DNA of 64,000 nt from Ancylobacter novellus (GCA_003241695.1 QFPN01000008.1:261465-325464); one strand, 5' to 3'. Counted from the stretch's first letter, positions 9,714 through 18,217 are shown. The notes: generated by a model from the letters alone, not told the origin. Numbers and translations: made by a program.

Positions 9714-11081
9714 TCAGCTCACGCGCAGCCGCGCCGCGAAGAAGCCGTCGAGGCCGGCCATCCGCGGGTCCTCGTGCGGCAGGTGGCTGGGCAGCGTGCG
9801 CACCCACCCCTGCGCCGGAACTGCTTCGTCCAGGCCGGGCAGCTCGCCCGGCGCCACAGGCTCGAGCGCGACGCGCGGATTGCGCGCGAGAAGCGCCTCG
9901 ATCTGGCGCTCGCCCTCCTCAGGCTCCAGCGAGCAGACGCCGTAGACAAGCAGGCCGCCGGGCTTCACCAGCCGCACCGCGGCGTCGAGCAGCTGCGCCT
10001 GGAGCTTCGAGAGCGACATGATCTCGTGCTCGCGCTTCATCCAGGCGACGTCGGGATGGCGGCGGATCGTGCCGGTCGCGCTGCAGGGCGCGTCGAGCAG
10101 CACGGCGTCGGCCGGCTCGAGCGCGATCGAGGCGGCGTCGCCGACGCGGACCTTCGCGGAGAGCTTCAGGCGCGACAGGTTCTGGTTGAGCCGCGTGAGG
10201 CGCTCGGCCGACTTGTCGACCGCCGTCACCTCGGCGCCGGCGGCCGCGAGCTGGGCGGTCTTTCCGCCCGGCGCGGCGCAGAGGTCGATCGCCGTCCTGT
10301 CGGTCAGGTCGCCGAAGAGCTTCACCGGAATGGCGGCGGCCGCGTCCTGCACCCACCAGGCCCCCTCGGCGAAGCCCGGAAGCTCGGGCACGGGGCCGTG
10401 GGCGGCGAGGCGCACGCTCCCGGTCGGCAACGCGACGCCGCCGAGCCGATCGGCCCAGCCAACCGCGTCCTCGCGCACCGTGAGATCGAGCGCGGGCTCG
10501 GTCCGCAGGCTCGCCGCGATGCGGGCGACGGCGTCCGCGCCATAGGCGCTCTCCCAGCGATCCTTCAGCCAGGGCGGCAGATCCGCCCCGACCGAGGGCT
10601 CAGGAGCGCCCTCGGCCGCGATCCGGCGCAGCACGGCGTTGGCGAGCCCGGCGAAATGCCTCGCCTCCGGGTCGGACCGGGCGGTCGCGACGCCGAGGTC
10701 GACCGCCGTATGAGCGGGCACGTCGAGAAACAGCGCCTGAGCGGCCGCGGTCGCGAGAATGGCCTCGAGCGGACCGCTCTTCTTCGGCATGCCGCGTTCG
10801 AGCCGCTCGGCGATGAGACCCCTGAGCGTTCCGAAACGCCGCAGCGTCACGCCCGCTATGGCGCGCGCGAGCGCCCGGTCGCGGACGTCGAGCGCGCGGA
10901 AGCCGGATGGATCGTGCTCTGCCTCGAGCGCCGCGTCGAGCGCACGCGTGCGGGTGAGCACGGCGTCCACCAGCCGCGCCGCCGCCTTGCGCGGCGCGAG
11001 GCCGGGCGGATCCGGCAGCGGCTGGCGCGGATTTCCGAGCGGACGGCGCTGGCCGGGCCGGCGGACGGGAGGCTGGGTCAA
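9714..11081 (-). CDS. rsmB: RsmB-family rRNA (cytosine-C5) methyltransferase
   Basis: The 455-residue protein has an NusB-like RNA-binding N-terminal domain (residues ~25-150, with HTAVDLGVATARSD and ANAVLRRIAAEG) and a Rossmann methyltransferase domain. The latter shows the SAM-binding CAAPGGKTAQLAA motif and the paired catalytic cysteines in DAPCSATGTIRRHPDV and VYGVCSLEPEEGE. It methylates C5 of a 16S rRNA cytosine (C967 type). No ATG fits: the best start is TTG at 11081, which overlaps the htpX stop in the sequence TTGA. This suggests coupled translation with htpX. Confidence 0.88.
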   Translation of the reverse strand: MTQPPVRRPGQRRPLGNPRQPLPDPPGLAPRKAAARLVDAVLTRTRALDAALEAEHDPSGFRALDVRDRALARAIAGVTLRRFGTLRGLIAERLERGMPKKSGPLEAILATAAAQALFLDVPAHTAVDLGVATARSDPEARHFAGLANAVLRRIAAEGAPEPSVGADLPPWLKDRWESAYGADAVARIAASLRTEPALDLTVREDAVGWADRLGGVALPTGSVRLAAHGPVPELPGFAEGAWWVQDAAAAIPVKLFGDLTDRTAIDLCAAPGGKTAQLAAAGAEVTAVDKSAERLTRLNQNLSRLKLSAKVRVGDAASIALEPADAVLLDAPCSATGTIRRHPDVAWMKREHEIMSLSKLQAQLLDAAVRLVKPGGLLVYGVCSLEPEEGERQIEALLARNPRVALEPVAPGELPGLDEAVPAQGWVRTLPSHLPHEDPRMAGLDGFFAARLRVS

Positions 11082-12109
11082 GCCCAGGGACCGTCGTTCC
11101 GGCGGCCCTGACCCTGTCTTCCCCAGGGGTCGTCGCTTTTCTGCGGCGCGCCCCACGGCCCCGCCTCCCCGGCCGGACCGCCCTGCCCCCACGCGCCGTT
11201 CGCCGGACGCGACGGCTCGTAGCGGCGCGGCTCCTCGCGGGGAGCGGCGTCGAAGCCCCGGCCCATCGTGCGGCCGAGCGCCATCAGCGCGGCGACGCGG
11301 TTTTCGGTCGAGGGGTGGGTCGAGAACAGATTGTCCATGCGGGCGCCCGACAGCGGATTGATGATGAACATGTGCGCGGTCGCCGGATTGCGCTCGGCCG
11401 AATGGTTCTCGACCTGATGCGCCGCGCCCTCGATGCGCCGGAGCGCGGTCGCGAGCCAATCGGGCCGGCCGCAGATCTCGGCGCCGATACGGTCCGCTTC
11501 ATACTCCCGCGCGCGGCTGATCGCCATCTGCACGATCATCGCGGCGATCGGCGCGAGGATCGCCATGGCGATGGTCCCGATCACGCCGAACGGCTGGTTG
11601 TTGTCGCGGTTGCCCGAGAAGAAGAACCCGAAATTCGCGATCATCGAGATCGCGCCCGCGATGGTGGCGGTGATCGTCATGATCAGCGTGTCGTGGTTCT
11701 TCACATGGGCGAGTTCGTGCGCCATCACGCCCGCGACTTCCTCGCGCGACAGCGAGTTGAGCAGCCCGGTGGTGGCCGCGACCGCCGCGTTCTCGGGGTT
11801 CCGGCCCGTCGCGAAGGCGTTCGGCTGATCCTCCTGCATGATGAACACGCGCGGCATCGGCAGGTTCGCGCGCTGCGCGAGTTCGCGCACCATGCCGTAG
11901 AACTCGGGGGCGGAACGTTCGTCCACCTCCTCGGCGCCGTGCATCGACAGCACCATGTTGCCCGAGTTCCAGTAGCTGAAGGCGTTCATGGCGAGCGCGG
12001 CCACGAAGGCGATCATCATGCCGCCCTTGCCGCCTATGAGGAAACCGACGCCCATGAACAGCGCGGTGAGGCCTGCGAGCAGGATCGCCGTGCGGAAGTA
12101 GGAACTCAT
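11078..12109 (-). CDS. htpX: Zinc metalloprotease HtpX
   Basis: This is an inner-membrane M48 peptidase for membrane-protein quality control. The 343 residues carry two N-terminal membrane helices (ILLAGLTALFMGVGFLIGG and MIAFVAALAMNAFSYW), the HELAHVKNHD zinc motif (HExxH), two further hydrophobic segments around residues 150-200, and the downstream REYEADRIGAEICG glutamate ligand. The C-terminal ~45 residues are Gly/Pro/Arg-rich and probably disordered. It is the first gene of the htpX-rsmB-heparinase series and divergent from the SDHAF4-like gene. Confidence 0.95.
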   Translation of the reverse strand: MSSYFRTAILLAGLTALFMGVGFLIGGKGGMMIAFVAALAMNAFSYWNSGNMVLSMHGAEEVDERSAPEFYGMVRELAQRANLPMPRVFIMQEDQPNAFATGRNPENAAVAATTGLLNSLSREEVAGVMAHELAHVKNHDTLIMTITATIAGAISMIANFGFFFSGNRDNNQPFGVIGTIAMAILAPIAAMIVQMAISRAREYEADRIGAEICGRPDWLATALRRIEGAAHQVENHSAERNPATAHMFIINPLSGARMDNLFSTHPSTENRVAALMALGRTMGRGFDAAPREEPRRYEPSRPANGAWGQGGPAGEAGPWGAPQKSDDPWGRQGQGRRNDGPWA

Positions 12110-12230
12110 CGGGCGGTGGTCTCCTGAGAAAAGGCGGACGGTCGCGCGGGGATCGCGCTCACCCTATATGTGGAGCGTTCGCCGGCGCCGCCAGCCGGAT
12201 CCTTCACGTTCCGATCAGCCGAACCCTGCG

Positions 12231-12428
12231 ATGACCGAGCCAAAACCCGAAAACGCGCCGCCGGACGGCCCCGCCGCCCGCGCGCTCGCCGAGGCCGCCG
12301 CCCGCCGCAAGGAGCAGGAGGAGCGCGAGGCGGAACTCGCACGCGCGCCCGAAATCGACGGCCGGAAGGGGCCGGATCCCGTCCGCTACGGCGACTGGGA
12401 GAAAAAAGGGCTGGCGAGCGATTTCTAG
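12231..12428 (+). CDS. DUF1674 / SDHAF4-like succinate dehydrogenase assembly factor
   Basis: The 65-residue protein has a charged helical N-terminus (ARALAEAAARRKEQEEREAE) and the conserved family tail GPDPVRYGDWEKKGLASDF. Eukaryotic SDHAF4 binds the flavinylated SDHA subunit and protects it before complex II assembly; the bacterial members are inferred to do the same. It is divergent from htpX, the usual arrangement in alphaproteobacteria. Confidence 0.85.
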   Translation: MTEPKPENAPPDGPAARALAEAAARRKEQEEREAELARAPEIDGRKGPDPVRYGDWEKKGLASDF

Positions 12429-12546
12429 CTCGGGCGGGGACGGAACCGGACCGCCGCGGAAGGCGCGGAAAGCGCGGCCCGTCCTGCCGCGCCTTCTCGG
12501 CAGGGCGTTCGCGGGAGCCGCGCTCGTCGCCGCCGTCTTCGGCGCG

Positions 12547-13155
12547 ATGGTCTGGTCGGATCCGGACTCCTTCTGGCCTCTCGACCTTCGAGAGCCGCCC
12601 GGCCTCGTCACCCAATGGCGCATCCGGCTGCTGGCCTCCGAACCCGAGGTCTGCCGGCGTGTGCTCGCCCGCGCCGAAATTCCCTCGACCCTCGCGCCCG
12701 AACGCCCGTTCGCGAACGGCTGCGGCTACGACGACGCCGTCACGCTCTCGGGCGGCGCGCTGACCGGGACGCCCGCAATGCGCTGCGCCGCGGCCGCGGC
12801 CTACGCCGCATGGCTTCGCCATGTCGTGCAGCCGGCGGCCGAGCGCCATCTGGGCGCGCGGGTCGTGCGGACGAGGACGCTCGGGGCCTTCTCCTGCCGC
12901 GACATCGCCGGCCGACCCGGTCGCCGCTCCCAGCACGCCACCGCGAACGCGATCGACGTCTCAGGCTTCGATCTATCCGACGGGCGCAGGGTGACGCTGC
13001 TGGCCGACTGGGACAAAGGGGAGGCCGGCCGCTTCCTCCGCGAGGTTCGCGACGGAGCCTGCGGCCTGTTCGCGGGCGCGCTGTCGCCCGACTGGAACGC
13101 CGCCCATCGCGACCACTTTCATTTCGACATGGGACGGCTCGTCGTCTGCAGATGA
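12547..13155 (+). CDS. Extensin-like (D,D-peptidase-like) family protein, start uncertain
   Basis: The 202 residues from ATG 12547 match the bacterial extensin-like domain, related to M15/MepK-type murein peptidases. Evidence is CRRVLARAEI, GCGYDDAVTLSGG, the ALTGTPAMRCAAAAAYAAWL helix, GAFSCRD with the following SQHATANAIDVSGF (His...Asp ligands), and a final HRDHFHFDMG (His-X-His). The same frame stays open upstream and encodes a hydrophobic helix (LLGRAFAGAALVAAVFGAMV) expected as the membrane anchor, yet no ATG, GTG or TTG occurs there. The true start may be a rare codon near 12481-12484, or the anchor has lost its start. Confidence 0.75.
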   Translation: MVWSDPDSFWPLDLREPPGLVTQWRIRLLASEPEVCRRVLARAEIPSTLAPERPFANGCGYDDAVTLSGGALTGTPAMRCAAAAAYAAWLRHVVQPAAERHLGARVVRTRTLGAFSCRDIAGRPGRRSQHATANAIDVSGFDLSDGRRVTLLADWDKGEAGRFLREVRDGACGLFAGALSPDWNAAHRDHFHFDMGRLVVCR

Positions 13156-13230
13156 CGCAACACGTCTTTGGTCGAATAAATACGTCGCGCCACGCCAGAA
13201 CATTGTCGAATGATTATCGCATGATTTGCG

Positions 13231-13258
13231 TTGACCACGTTCACCATCAAAGTAGTAT
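13231..13258 (+). promoter_or_regulatory. Candidate sigma-70 promoter of the small secreted protein pair
   Basis: TTGACC and TAGTAT are separated by 16 bases, in a locally AT-rich stretch (13150-13300) that stands out from its GC-rich surroundings. It lies about 70 bp upstream of the first secreted protein gene. Confidence 0.4.
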
Positions 13259-13327
13259 CTCAATATGACGCGCAATAAATGATTAAGTGAAAACTTTCTG
13301 GCGCGCCCCACCGACCTGGAGAAACCG

Positions 13328-13690
13328 ATGTTTCTTTGGAAAGCAATCGCGACGACCGCCGCGACGACCGCTGTGCTGTTGGCGGCTCCCGCCGCCATGA
13401 GTCAGACCACCGGCTTCGCCGAGTTCATCGCAAAGGTGAACAGCAACGGAAATCTCTCCCGCGGATCGGGCGTGACGAGTTCGGCGAGAATCAGCGCGGG
13501 CTCCTACACCGTCACGTTCCCGCGCGACATTTCCACCTGCTACACGCTCGCGAGCGTCACCGGCGACGCCGGCTTCGCCACGGCTTCGCAGCCGAACTTG
13601 ACGCCGACGCAGGTGAAGGTCCTGACCTTCAACGCCGCGGGCTCCCCCACGAACCGCACCTTCGTACTCCTGGTGCGCTGCCAGGACTGA
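13328..13690 (+). CDS. Small secreted protein, paralogue A
   Basis: The 120-residue protein has a signal peptide (FLWKAIATTAATTAVLLAAPAAMSQ). A ~95-residue beta-rich domain follows with the pattern NGNLSRGSGV, GSYTVTFPRDISTCYTL, and a C-terminal FVLLVRC. The two cysteines, one after the RDI block and one three residues from the end, would allow a disulfide. It shares this layout with the next gene (13749-14171), so the two are tandem paralogues. GGAG lies 7 nt before the start. Similar GxYxVxFxRDxxxC domains occur in uncharacterised secreted bacterial proteins; no function is known. Confidence 0.75.
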   Translation: MFLWKAIATTAATTAVLLAAPAAMSQTTGFAEFIAKVNSNGNLSRGSGVTSSARISAGSYTVTFPRDISTCYTLASVTGDAGFATASQPNLTPTQVKVLTFNAAGSPTNRTFVLLVRCQD

Positions 13691-13712
13691 CCGGTCGGCT
13701 TGGCGACCGGTC
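13689..13712 (+). terminator. Hairpin between the two secreted-protein paralogues
   Basis: Arms GACCGGTCG and CGACCGGTC (9 bp, perfect) enclose a six-base loop. The left arm begins at the last base of the upstream TGA stop codon. There is no T-run, so it may attenuate or stabilise the transcript rather than fully terminate it. Confidence 0.4.
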
Positions 13713-13748
13713 GACTGAACCCCGCCGTCATCGAAAATCGAGGGCATC

Positions 13749-14171
13749 ATGAGATATTATCTCGCAATCGCGGCATTAGCCTGCGCGATCGCCGGGCCTG
13801 CGGTCGCCGGCAAATCATTGAACGTCGGCGGCTCGGACGTATCGCCCGCAGTTACGGTCGGCGATCTTGGCATGGCGCTCATGTCGGCGGCGATCAACGC
13901 CGACGGAACGATCGCGCGAGGCGAAGGCGTCGTGCTCGCCGGAACTACGAAGCTGGGGACGGGCGTCTACGAAGTGGGCTTCGGTCGTGACATCACCGCC
14001 TGCGTCTACCAGGTAACCGCAGGCGAATCCGGCATCGGCAGCGCCACTCCGAGAATGGTGGCCGTGACGCGAAGGTCCGGCAACAATGCCGGCGTTTTCC
14101 TGCAGATCAGGGACAACACGAACACGGCGGTCGACAATCCATTCTTCGTGCTGGTCTATTGCGGGCGCTAG
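13749..14171 (+). CDS. Small secreted protein, paralogue B
   Basis: The 140-residue protein has a signal peptide (MRYYLAIAALACAIAGPAVAG). The domain parallels the upstream protein: NADGTIARGEGV, GVYEVGFGRDITACVYQV, then a final FFVLVYCGR. Both cysteines sit at equivalent places. It is longer by a loop (RRSGNNAGVFLQIRDNTN) that resembles the fuller version of this domain family. It is probably co-transcribed with paralogue A. No function is recognised. Confidence 0.75.
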   Translation: MRYYLAIAALACAIAGPAVAGKSLNVGGSDVSPAVTVGDLGMALMSAAINADGTIARGEGVVLAGTTKLGTGVYEVGFGRDITACVYQVTAGESGIGSATPRMVAVTRRSGNNAGVFLQIRDNTNTAVDNPFFVLVYCGR

Positions 14172-14184
14172 CCTGACGCGCGAT

Positions 14185-14206
14185 GGCCGGCGGCTCGCCG
14201 CCGGCC
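14185..14206. terminator. Hairpin after the secreted-protein pair
   Basis: Arms GGCCGGCGG and CCGCCGGCC form a 9-bp perfect stem with a CTCG loop, 14 bp after the stop of paralogue B. It is followed by GCTTCG rather than a T-run. The remaining ~220 bases up to the L,D-transpeptidase stop hold nothing else I can identify. Confidence 0.45.
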
Positions 14207-14432
14207 GCTTCGATCGATCGCCCGCGACGACCCGTCGGATTCGACTAGTTGCCGGCAATTTTCTTTCCGCTGACTAATGATCGATATTTTGCCGACTGCG
14301 GGCGAACGCATGCTCGACAGTCGTCACGGCGCTGCGTGATGCGGCCTCGATGAGCGGAAAACGTCCCGGCGCGCAAACGCGGGAAACGTTCGCTTTCCAC
14401 CGCGACCGTCCGCAGAAGAGCCGGCGGCGGCG

Positions 14433-14936
14433 TTACGGCACGACCACCACCTTGCCGCCGACGCTCACCCGTTCGAACAGGTCGATGACGTCGTCGTTCC
14501 TCATCCGGATGCAGCCGTAGGACGCGTAGGCGCCGATCGACTTCGGACGATTGGTGCCGTGGATCGCGATCTCCGAGCGCGACAGGAGGATGGCGCGCGG
14601 CCCCATCGGATTCTTCGGGCTGCCGCCCGCAATCACCTTCGGCAGATACGGCTTGTCGCGCAGCACCTCGGCGGGCGGAGACCAGGCGGGCGAAACGTAT
14701 TTGCCCCGGATGGTGGCCGAGCCGAGCCAGCTCTTTCCGGGCTTGCCCAGCGCCACGGGATAGCGCAGCGCCATGCCGCCTCGCTGCACGAGATAGAGCG
14801 CGCGCTCCTTGTGGCGGATGACGATCGTTCCGGCCCACTGGTCGGTGTCGAACGGCACGGGCGTGCGGGCCAACGCGGTTCCCGCGGGAAACGCGAGCGC
14901 GGCGGCGAACGCCGCGGTCAACAAACGGATACGCAA
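14433..14936 (-). CDS. L,D-transpeptidase (YkuD domain)
   Basis: The 167-residue periplasmic enzyme cross-links peptidoglycan or attaches partners to it. It has a signal peptide (RIRLLTAAFAAALAFPAGTALA) and the YkuD domain: VIRHKERALYLVQRGG at the start, AWSPPAEVL mid-way, and the catalytic HGTN...SYGCIRMRNDD block with the nucleophilic cysteine. It ends shortly after the domain (GGKVVVVP), typical of minimal single-domain members. It lies alone, downstream of and convergent with the secreted-protein pair. Confidence 0.92.
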   Translation of the reverse strand: MRIRLLTAAFAAALAFPAGTALARTPVPFDTDQWAGTIVIRHKERALYLVQRGGMALRYPVALGKPGKSWLGSATIRGKYVSPAWSPPAEVLRDKPYLPKVIAGGSPKNPMGPRAILLSRSEIAIHGTNRPKSIGAYASYGCIRMRNDDVIDLFERVSVGGKVVVVP

Positions 14937-15172
14937 CTCGCCACGCCTCTCGACTTTGCCCGCTGCGCCTATTCTAGCGCGACTTCAGGCGAGACAACGC
15001 AGGACCGTGCAGCAGCCTTAACGTTTTGAAGCATCGCAAACAGGGGTCTTCGTTTCAGACCGAAAACGACGAAGTCTTCATCAGGGGTTTCCCTAGACTG
15101 AAAGACTATTCTCCAACGCGCGCTATGATCGAGGGTCAAGGATGCGATCGGCTCTGAAGGGTTCAAGGCTTT

Positions 15173-15829
15173 ATGACACCAGGTTCCGTTCCGTCTCGCG
15201 CATACGAAGCACAGGGTCGACAGCGGGTGAGAGAAACTCTTCCACGCATCAAATCGTTGGCGCGAGGTTCAGGTTGGCGCTTTTGTCGTGAAACGCTTTT
15301 TCGTGAGCGCAATGGTTGGTTTTACGCCGTGCGGTCATCTCCCCATTTGAGCAGTGACGCCACGACCGCAGAGCTTTTTTACAAGCCAATGGAGCTTGAC
15401 CGGCTGTTCTGGGAGATCACCGGACTGCCGGAGAACAACTCGCTACCGCTGTCCTTCAGGGCGCACGGCACATGGATCTGCACGACGCCTGCGCACGAGG
15501 AACTGAAGGTTGCCGACGCTGAGATGACCGCAGACGCGGTCGCCTCGGAGATCATCCGGTGGGCGGACACTTGCTTTTCGGATCTGTCTCCGCTCGTTTC
15601 GGTCTCCTCGATCATCGAAGAGATCGAGGAAATGCGCCAGAGCACGGGCCTGAAGAGCTATTTCGCCGCGCATGTCTGCTCCCTGATCCTGGCCGGACGG
15701 ATCGACGCCGCGCGCGTGGAATGTGAAGACGCGATCCGACGAGATCACGCGGGCGGCTTCGCCGTCGCGCGCGGACCGACGCTTCCCGAAATGGCGATCG
15801 ATTGGATCGTCGGACGCGACGCGCGGTGA
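15173..15829 (+). CDS. Hypothetical cytosolic protein, unrecognised
   Basis: I do not recognise this 218-residue protein. It has no signal peptide or membrane helix. An N-terminal third (SGWRFCRETLFRERNGWFYAV) and a tryptophan-rich middle (ELFYKPMELDRLFWEITGLPENNSLPLSFRAHGTW) look like an alpha+beta fold. A helical C-terminus contains SSIIEEIEEMRQS and a stretch rich in acidic and hydrophobic residues. Its upstream region (about 15000-15170) is AT-richer than the neighbourhood, which may mean a later arrival. Stand-alone proteins of this style can be immunity-like, but that is only a guess. Confidence 0.55.
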   Translation: MTPGSVPSRAYEAQGRQRVRETLPRIKSLARGSGWRFCRETLFRERNGWFYAVRSSPHLSSDATTAELFYKPMELDRLFWEITGLPENNSLPLSFRAHGTWICTTPAHEELKVADAEMTADAVASEIIRWADTCFSDLSPLVSVSSIIEEIEEMRQSTGLKSYFAAHVCSLILAGRIDAARVECEDAIRRDHAGGFAVARGPTLPEMAIDWIVGRDAR

Positions 15830-15836
15830 GCGGCTT

Positions 15837-15864
15837 CCAGCGCCGGCGTTTCCGCCGGCGCTGG
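15837..15864. terminator. Strong hairpin between convergent genes
   Basis: Arms CCAGCGCCGGCG and CGCCGGCGCTGG form a 12-bp perfect stem with a TTTC loop, in the gap between the hypothetical gene and the acs stop. Read on the plus strand it is followed by AGTCCTTTCAG, so it probably serves both convergent transcripts. Confidence 0.65.
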
Positions 15865-15877
15865 AGTCCTTTCAGCC

Positions 15878-17833
15878 TTACGCCGCCTCGTCCTTCCGCC
15901 GGTTCTGGCGGTGCTCGACGAGGTCGTCGACGACGGCCGGGTCCGCGAGCGTCGAGGTGTCGCCGAGCGCGCCCGGCTCGTCCTCGGCGATCTTGCGCAG
16001 GATGCGGCGCATGATCTTGCCTGAACGGGTCTTCGGCAGGCCCGGCGCGAACTGGATCAGGTCCGGCGAGGCGATCGGGCCGATGTCCTTGCGCACCCAC
16101 TGGACCAGCTCCTTCTTGAGCTCGTCGGTGCCCTCGACCCCCTCCATGAGGGTGACGTAGGCGTAGATGCCCTGCCCCTTCATGTCGTGCGGATAGCCGA
16201 CGACGGCGGCCTCCGAGACCTTCTCGTGCGCGACGAGCGAGCTTTCGACCTCGGCCGTGCCCATGCGATGGCCCGAGACGTTGATGACGTCGTCAACGCG
16301 GCCGGTGATCCAGTAGTAGCCGTCCTCGTCGCGGCGGCAGCCGTCGCCGGTGAAGTAGGTGTTCTTGTAGGTCGAGAAGTAGGTCTCCTCGAAGCGCTTG
16401 TGGTCTCCGTAGACCGTGCGCATCTGGCCGGGCCAGGAGTCCGTGATCACGAGGTTGCCGTCGCCCGCGCCCTCGATGACGTTGCCTTCCGCGTCGACGA
16501 GCTCGGGCTTCACGCCGAAGAACGGCAGCGTCGCGGAGCCGGGCTTCAGGTCGGTCGCTCCGGGCAGCGGCGTGATCAGGATGCCGCCGGTTTCGGTCTG
16601 CCACCAGGTGTCGACGATCGGGCAGCGGCTGTCGCCGACGACGCGGTAGTACCACTCCCAGGCTTCCGGGTTGATCGGCTCGCCGACCGAGCCGAGCAGG
16701 CGAAGACTCTCGCGCGAGGTCGACTTCACCTTCTCCTCGCCGCCGCCCATCAGCGAGCGGATGGCGGTGGGGGCGGTATAGAAGATGTTGACCTTGTGCT
16801 TGTCGACCACTTCCCAGAAACGCGAGGTCGTCGGGTAGTTGGGCACGCCCTCGAACATCAGCGTGATCGCGCCGTTCGCGAGCGGTCCATAGACGATGTA
16901 GGAATGCCCGGTCACCCAGCCGACGTCGGCCGTGCACCAGTACACGTCGCCCTCGTGATAGTCGAAGATCGCCTCATGGGTGAGGGAGGCGTAGACGAGG
17001 TAGCCGCCGGTGGTGTGCAGCACGCCCTTGGGCTTACCCGTAGAGCCGGAGGTGTAGAGGATGAACAGCGGGTCCTCCGCGTTCATCTCCTCGGGCTCGC
17101 ACTGGTCGGAGACGGACGCGACCGCGTCCTCGTAGCGGACGTCGCGGCCGTCCTTCATCGGCACGTCGGCGCCGGTGCGGGTCACGACGAAGACGGTCTC
17201 GACCCCGCCGACCTTGTCGATCGCGGCGTCGGTGTTCTTCTTCAGCGGCACCTTCTTGCCGCCGCGCAGGCCCTCGTCGGCCGTGATCACGACCTTCGAC
17301 TCACAGCCCTCGATGCGGCCCGCGAGGCTGTCGGGCGAGAAGCCGCCGAACACGATCGAATGCACCGCTCCGATGCGCGCGCAGGCGAGCATGGCGTAGG
17401 CGGCTTCCGGGATCATCGGCAGGTAGATGGTGACGCGGTCGCCTCGTCTGACGCCGCGCTCCTTGAAGGCGTTCGCCAGACGGCAGACGTGGCCGTGCAG
17501 CTCCTTGTAGGTGATCGCCTTCGAATCCTTCGGGTCGTCGCCCTCCCAGAGGATCGCGGTCTGGTCGCCGCGGTCCTTCAGGTGGCGGTCGACGCAGTTG
17601 GCCGAGACGTTGAGCGTGCCGTCCTCGTACCATTTGATCGAGACGTCATCCGGCGCGTAGGAGACGTTCTTCACCTTGGAGAACGGCTTGATCCAGTCGA
17701 GGCGCTTGGCCGTATCGCCCCAGTAGCCGTCCGGGTCCTCGATCGAGCGCTTGTAGTCGGCCTCATACTTCGCCTTGTCGTAATGGGCGCGGGTCTTCCA
17801 CTCGTCGGGGACGGGATAGAGCTTCTCGGACAT
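15878..17833 (-). CDS. acs: Acetyl-CoA synthetase
   Basis: This cytosolic enzyme converts acetate, ATP and CoA to acetyl-CoA via acetyl-AMP. The 651-residue length is standard. It shows the P-loop FILYTSGSTGKPKGVLHTTGG, TADVGWVTGHSYIVYGPL, the WWQTETGGI substrate block, and the C-terminal PKTRSGKIMRRILRKI with the lysine that is acetylated in homologues. ATG 17833 (MSEKLYPVP) has GGGAG about 9 nt upstream; the open frame continues further but is not conserved. With acetoacetyl-CoA synthetase and 3-hydroxybutyrate dehydrogenase it suggests active acetate and C4 metabolism. Confidence 0.97.
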   Translation of the reverse strand: MSEKLYPVPDEWKTRAHYDKAKYEADYKRSIEDPDGYWGDTAKRLDWIKPFSKVKNVSYAPDDVSIKWYEDGTLNVSANCVDRHLKDRGDQTAILWEGDDPKDSKAITYKELHGHVCRLANAFKERGVRRGDRVTIYLPMIPEAAYAMLACARIGAVHSIVFGGFSPDSLAGRIEGCESKVVITADEGLRGGKKVPLKKNTDAAIDKVGGVETVFVVTRTGADVPMKDGRDVRYEDAVASVSDQCEPEEMNAEDPLFILYTSGSTGKPKGVLHTTGGYLVYASLTHEAIFDYHEGDVYWCTADVGWVTGHSYIVYGPLANGAITLMFEGVPNYPTTSRFWEVVDKHKVNIFYTAPTAIRSLMGGGEEKVKSTSRESLRLLGSVGEPINPEAWEWYYRVVGDSRCPIVDTWWQTETGGILITPLPGATDLKPGSATLPFFGVKPELVDAEGNVIEGAGDGNLVITDSWPGQMRTVYGDHKRFEETYFSTYKNTYFTGDGCRRDEDGYYWITGRVDDVINVSGHRMGTAEVESSLVAHEKVSEAAVVGYPHDMKGQGIYAYVTLMEGVEGTDELKKELVQWVRKDIGPIASPDLIQFAPGLPKTRSGKIMRRILRKIAEDEPGALGDTSTLADPAVVDDLVEHRQNRRKDEAA

Positions 17834-18008
17834 GACTTCGCTCCCAGGCCTTCGTTTCGGCGTCCCGTCTTCGCGGGACGGTCTTGGAAGCGAACCTAGG
17901 GCGGAACGGCGCGCCGCCTCAAGCGCCTCCGCGTCGTACTTTGCGCGGAGCGGAGCGGGGAACCTCCGCGCGTGCCATTTTGAGGCTGAGGAGAAGGAGG
18001 CTGGGCAG

Positions 18009-18217
18009 ATTACGGAGCACATCGTTCGCTGGGAACAGCATGGCGACAGCCTTTATCTGCCGATCCCGCCCGAGATCGTCGAACGCCTTGGACTGGTTGT
18101 TGGCGATATCGCGTTATTGCGCGACGACAAGTCGGATTCGCCGAGAACGAAGCCGTTCAGCGAATGCAGAAAATGCTGGACGAGAACCCTAACGCCTTCG
18201 CCGCCATCTCGAAGTGA
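18009..18217 (+). pseudogene. Decayed AbrB/MazE-type antitoxin
   Basis: Frame 1 from 18009 encodes ITEHIVRWEQHGDSLYLPI, then PPEIVERLGLVVGDIALLRD, a SpoVT-AbrB swapped-hairpin domain. The typical antitoxin tail (AVQRMQKMLDENPNAFAAISK, ending at TGA 18215-18217) lies in a different frame, so a frameshift falls around 18120-18140. The expected start position is ATT at 18009, 8 nt after a good AAGGAGG site, not ATG. No PIN or MazF toxin is adjacent. The gene looks like a remnant of a toxin-antitoxin pair between acs and the methyltransferase gene. Confidence 0.65.
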
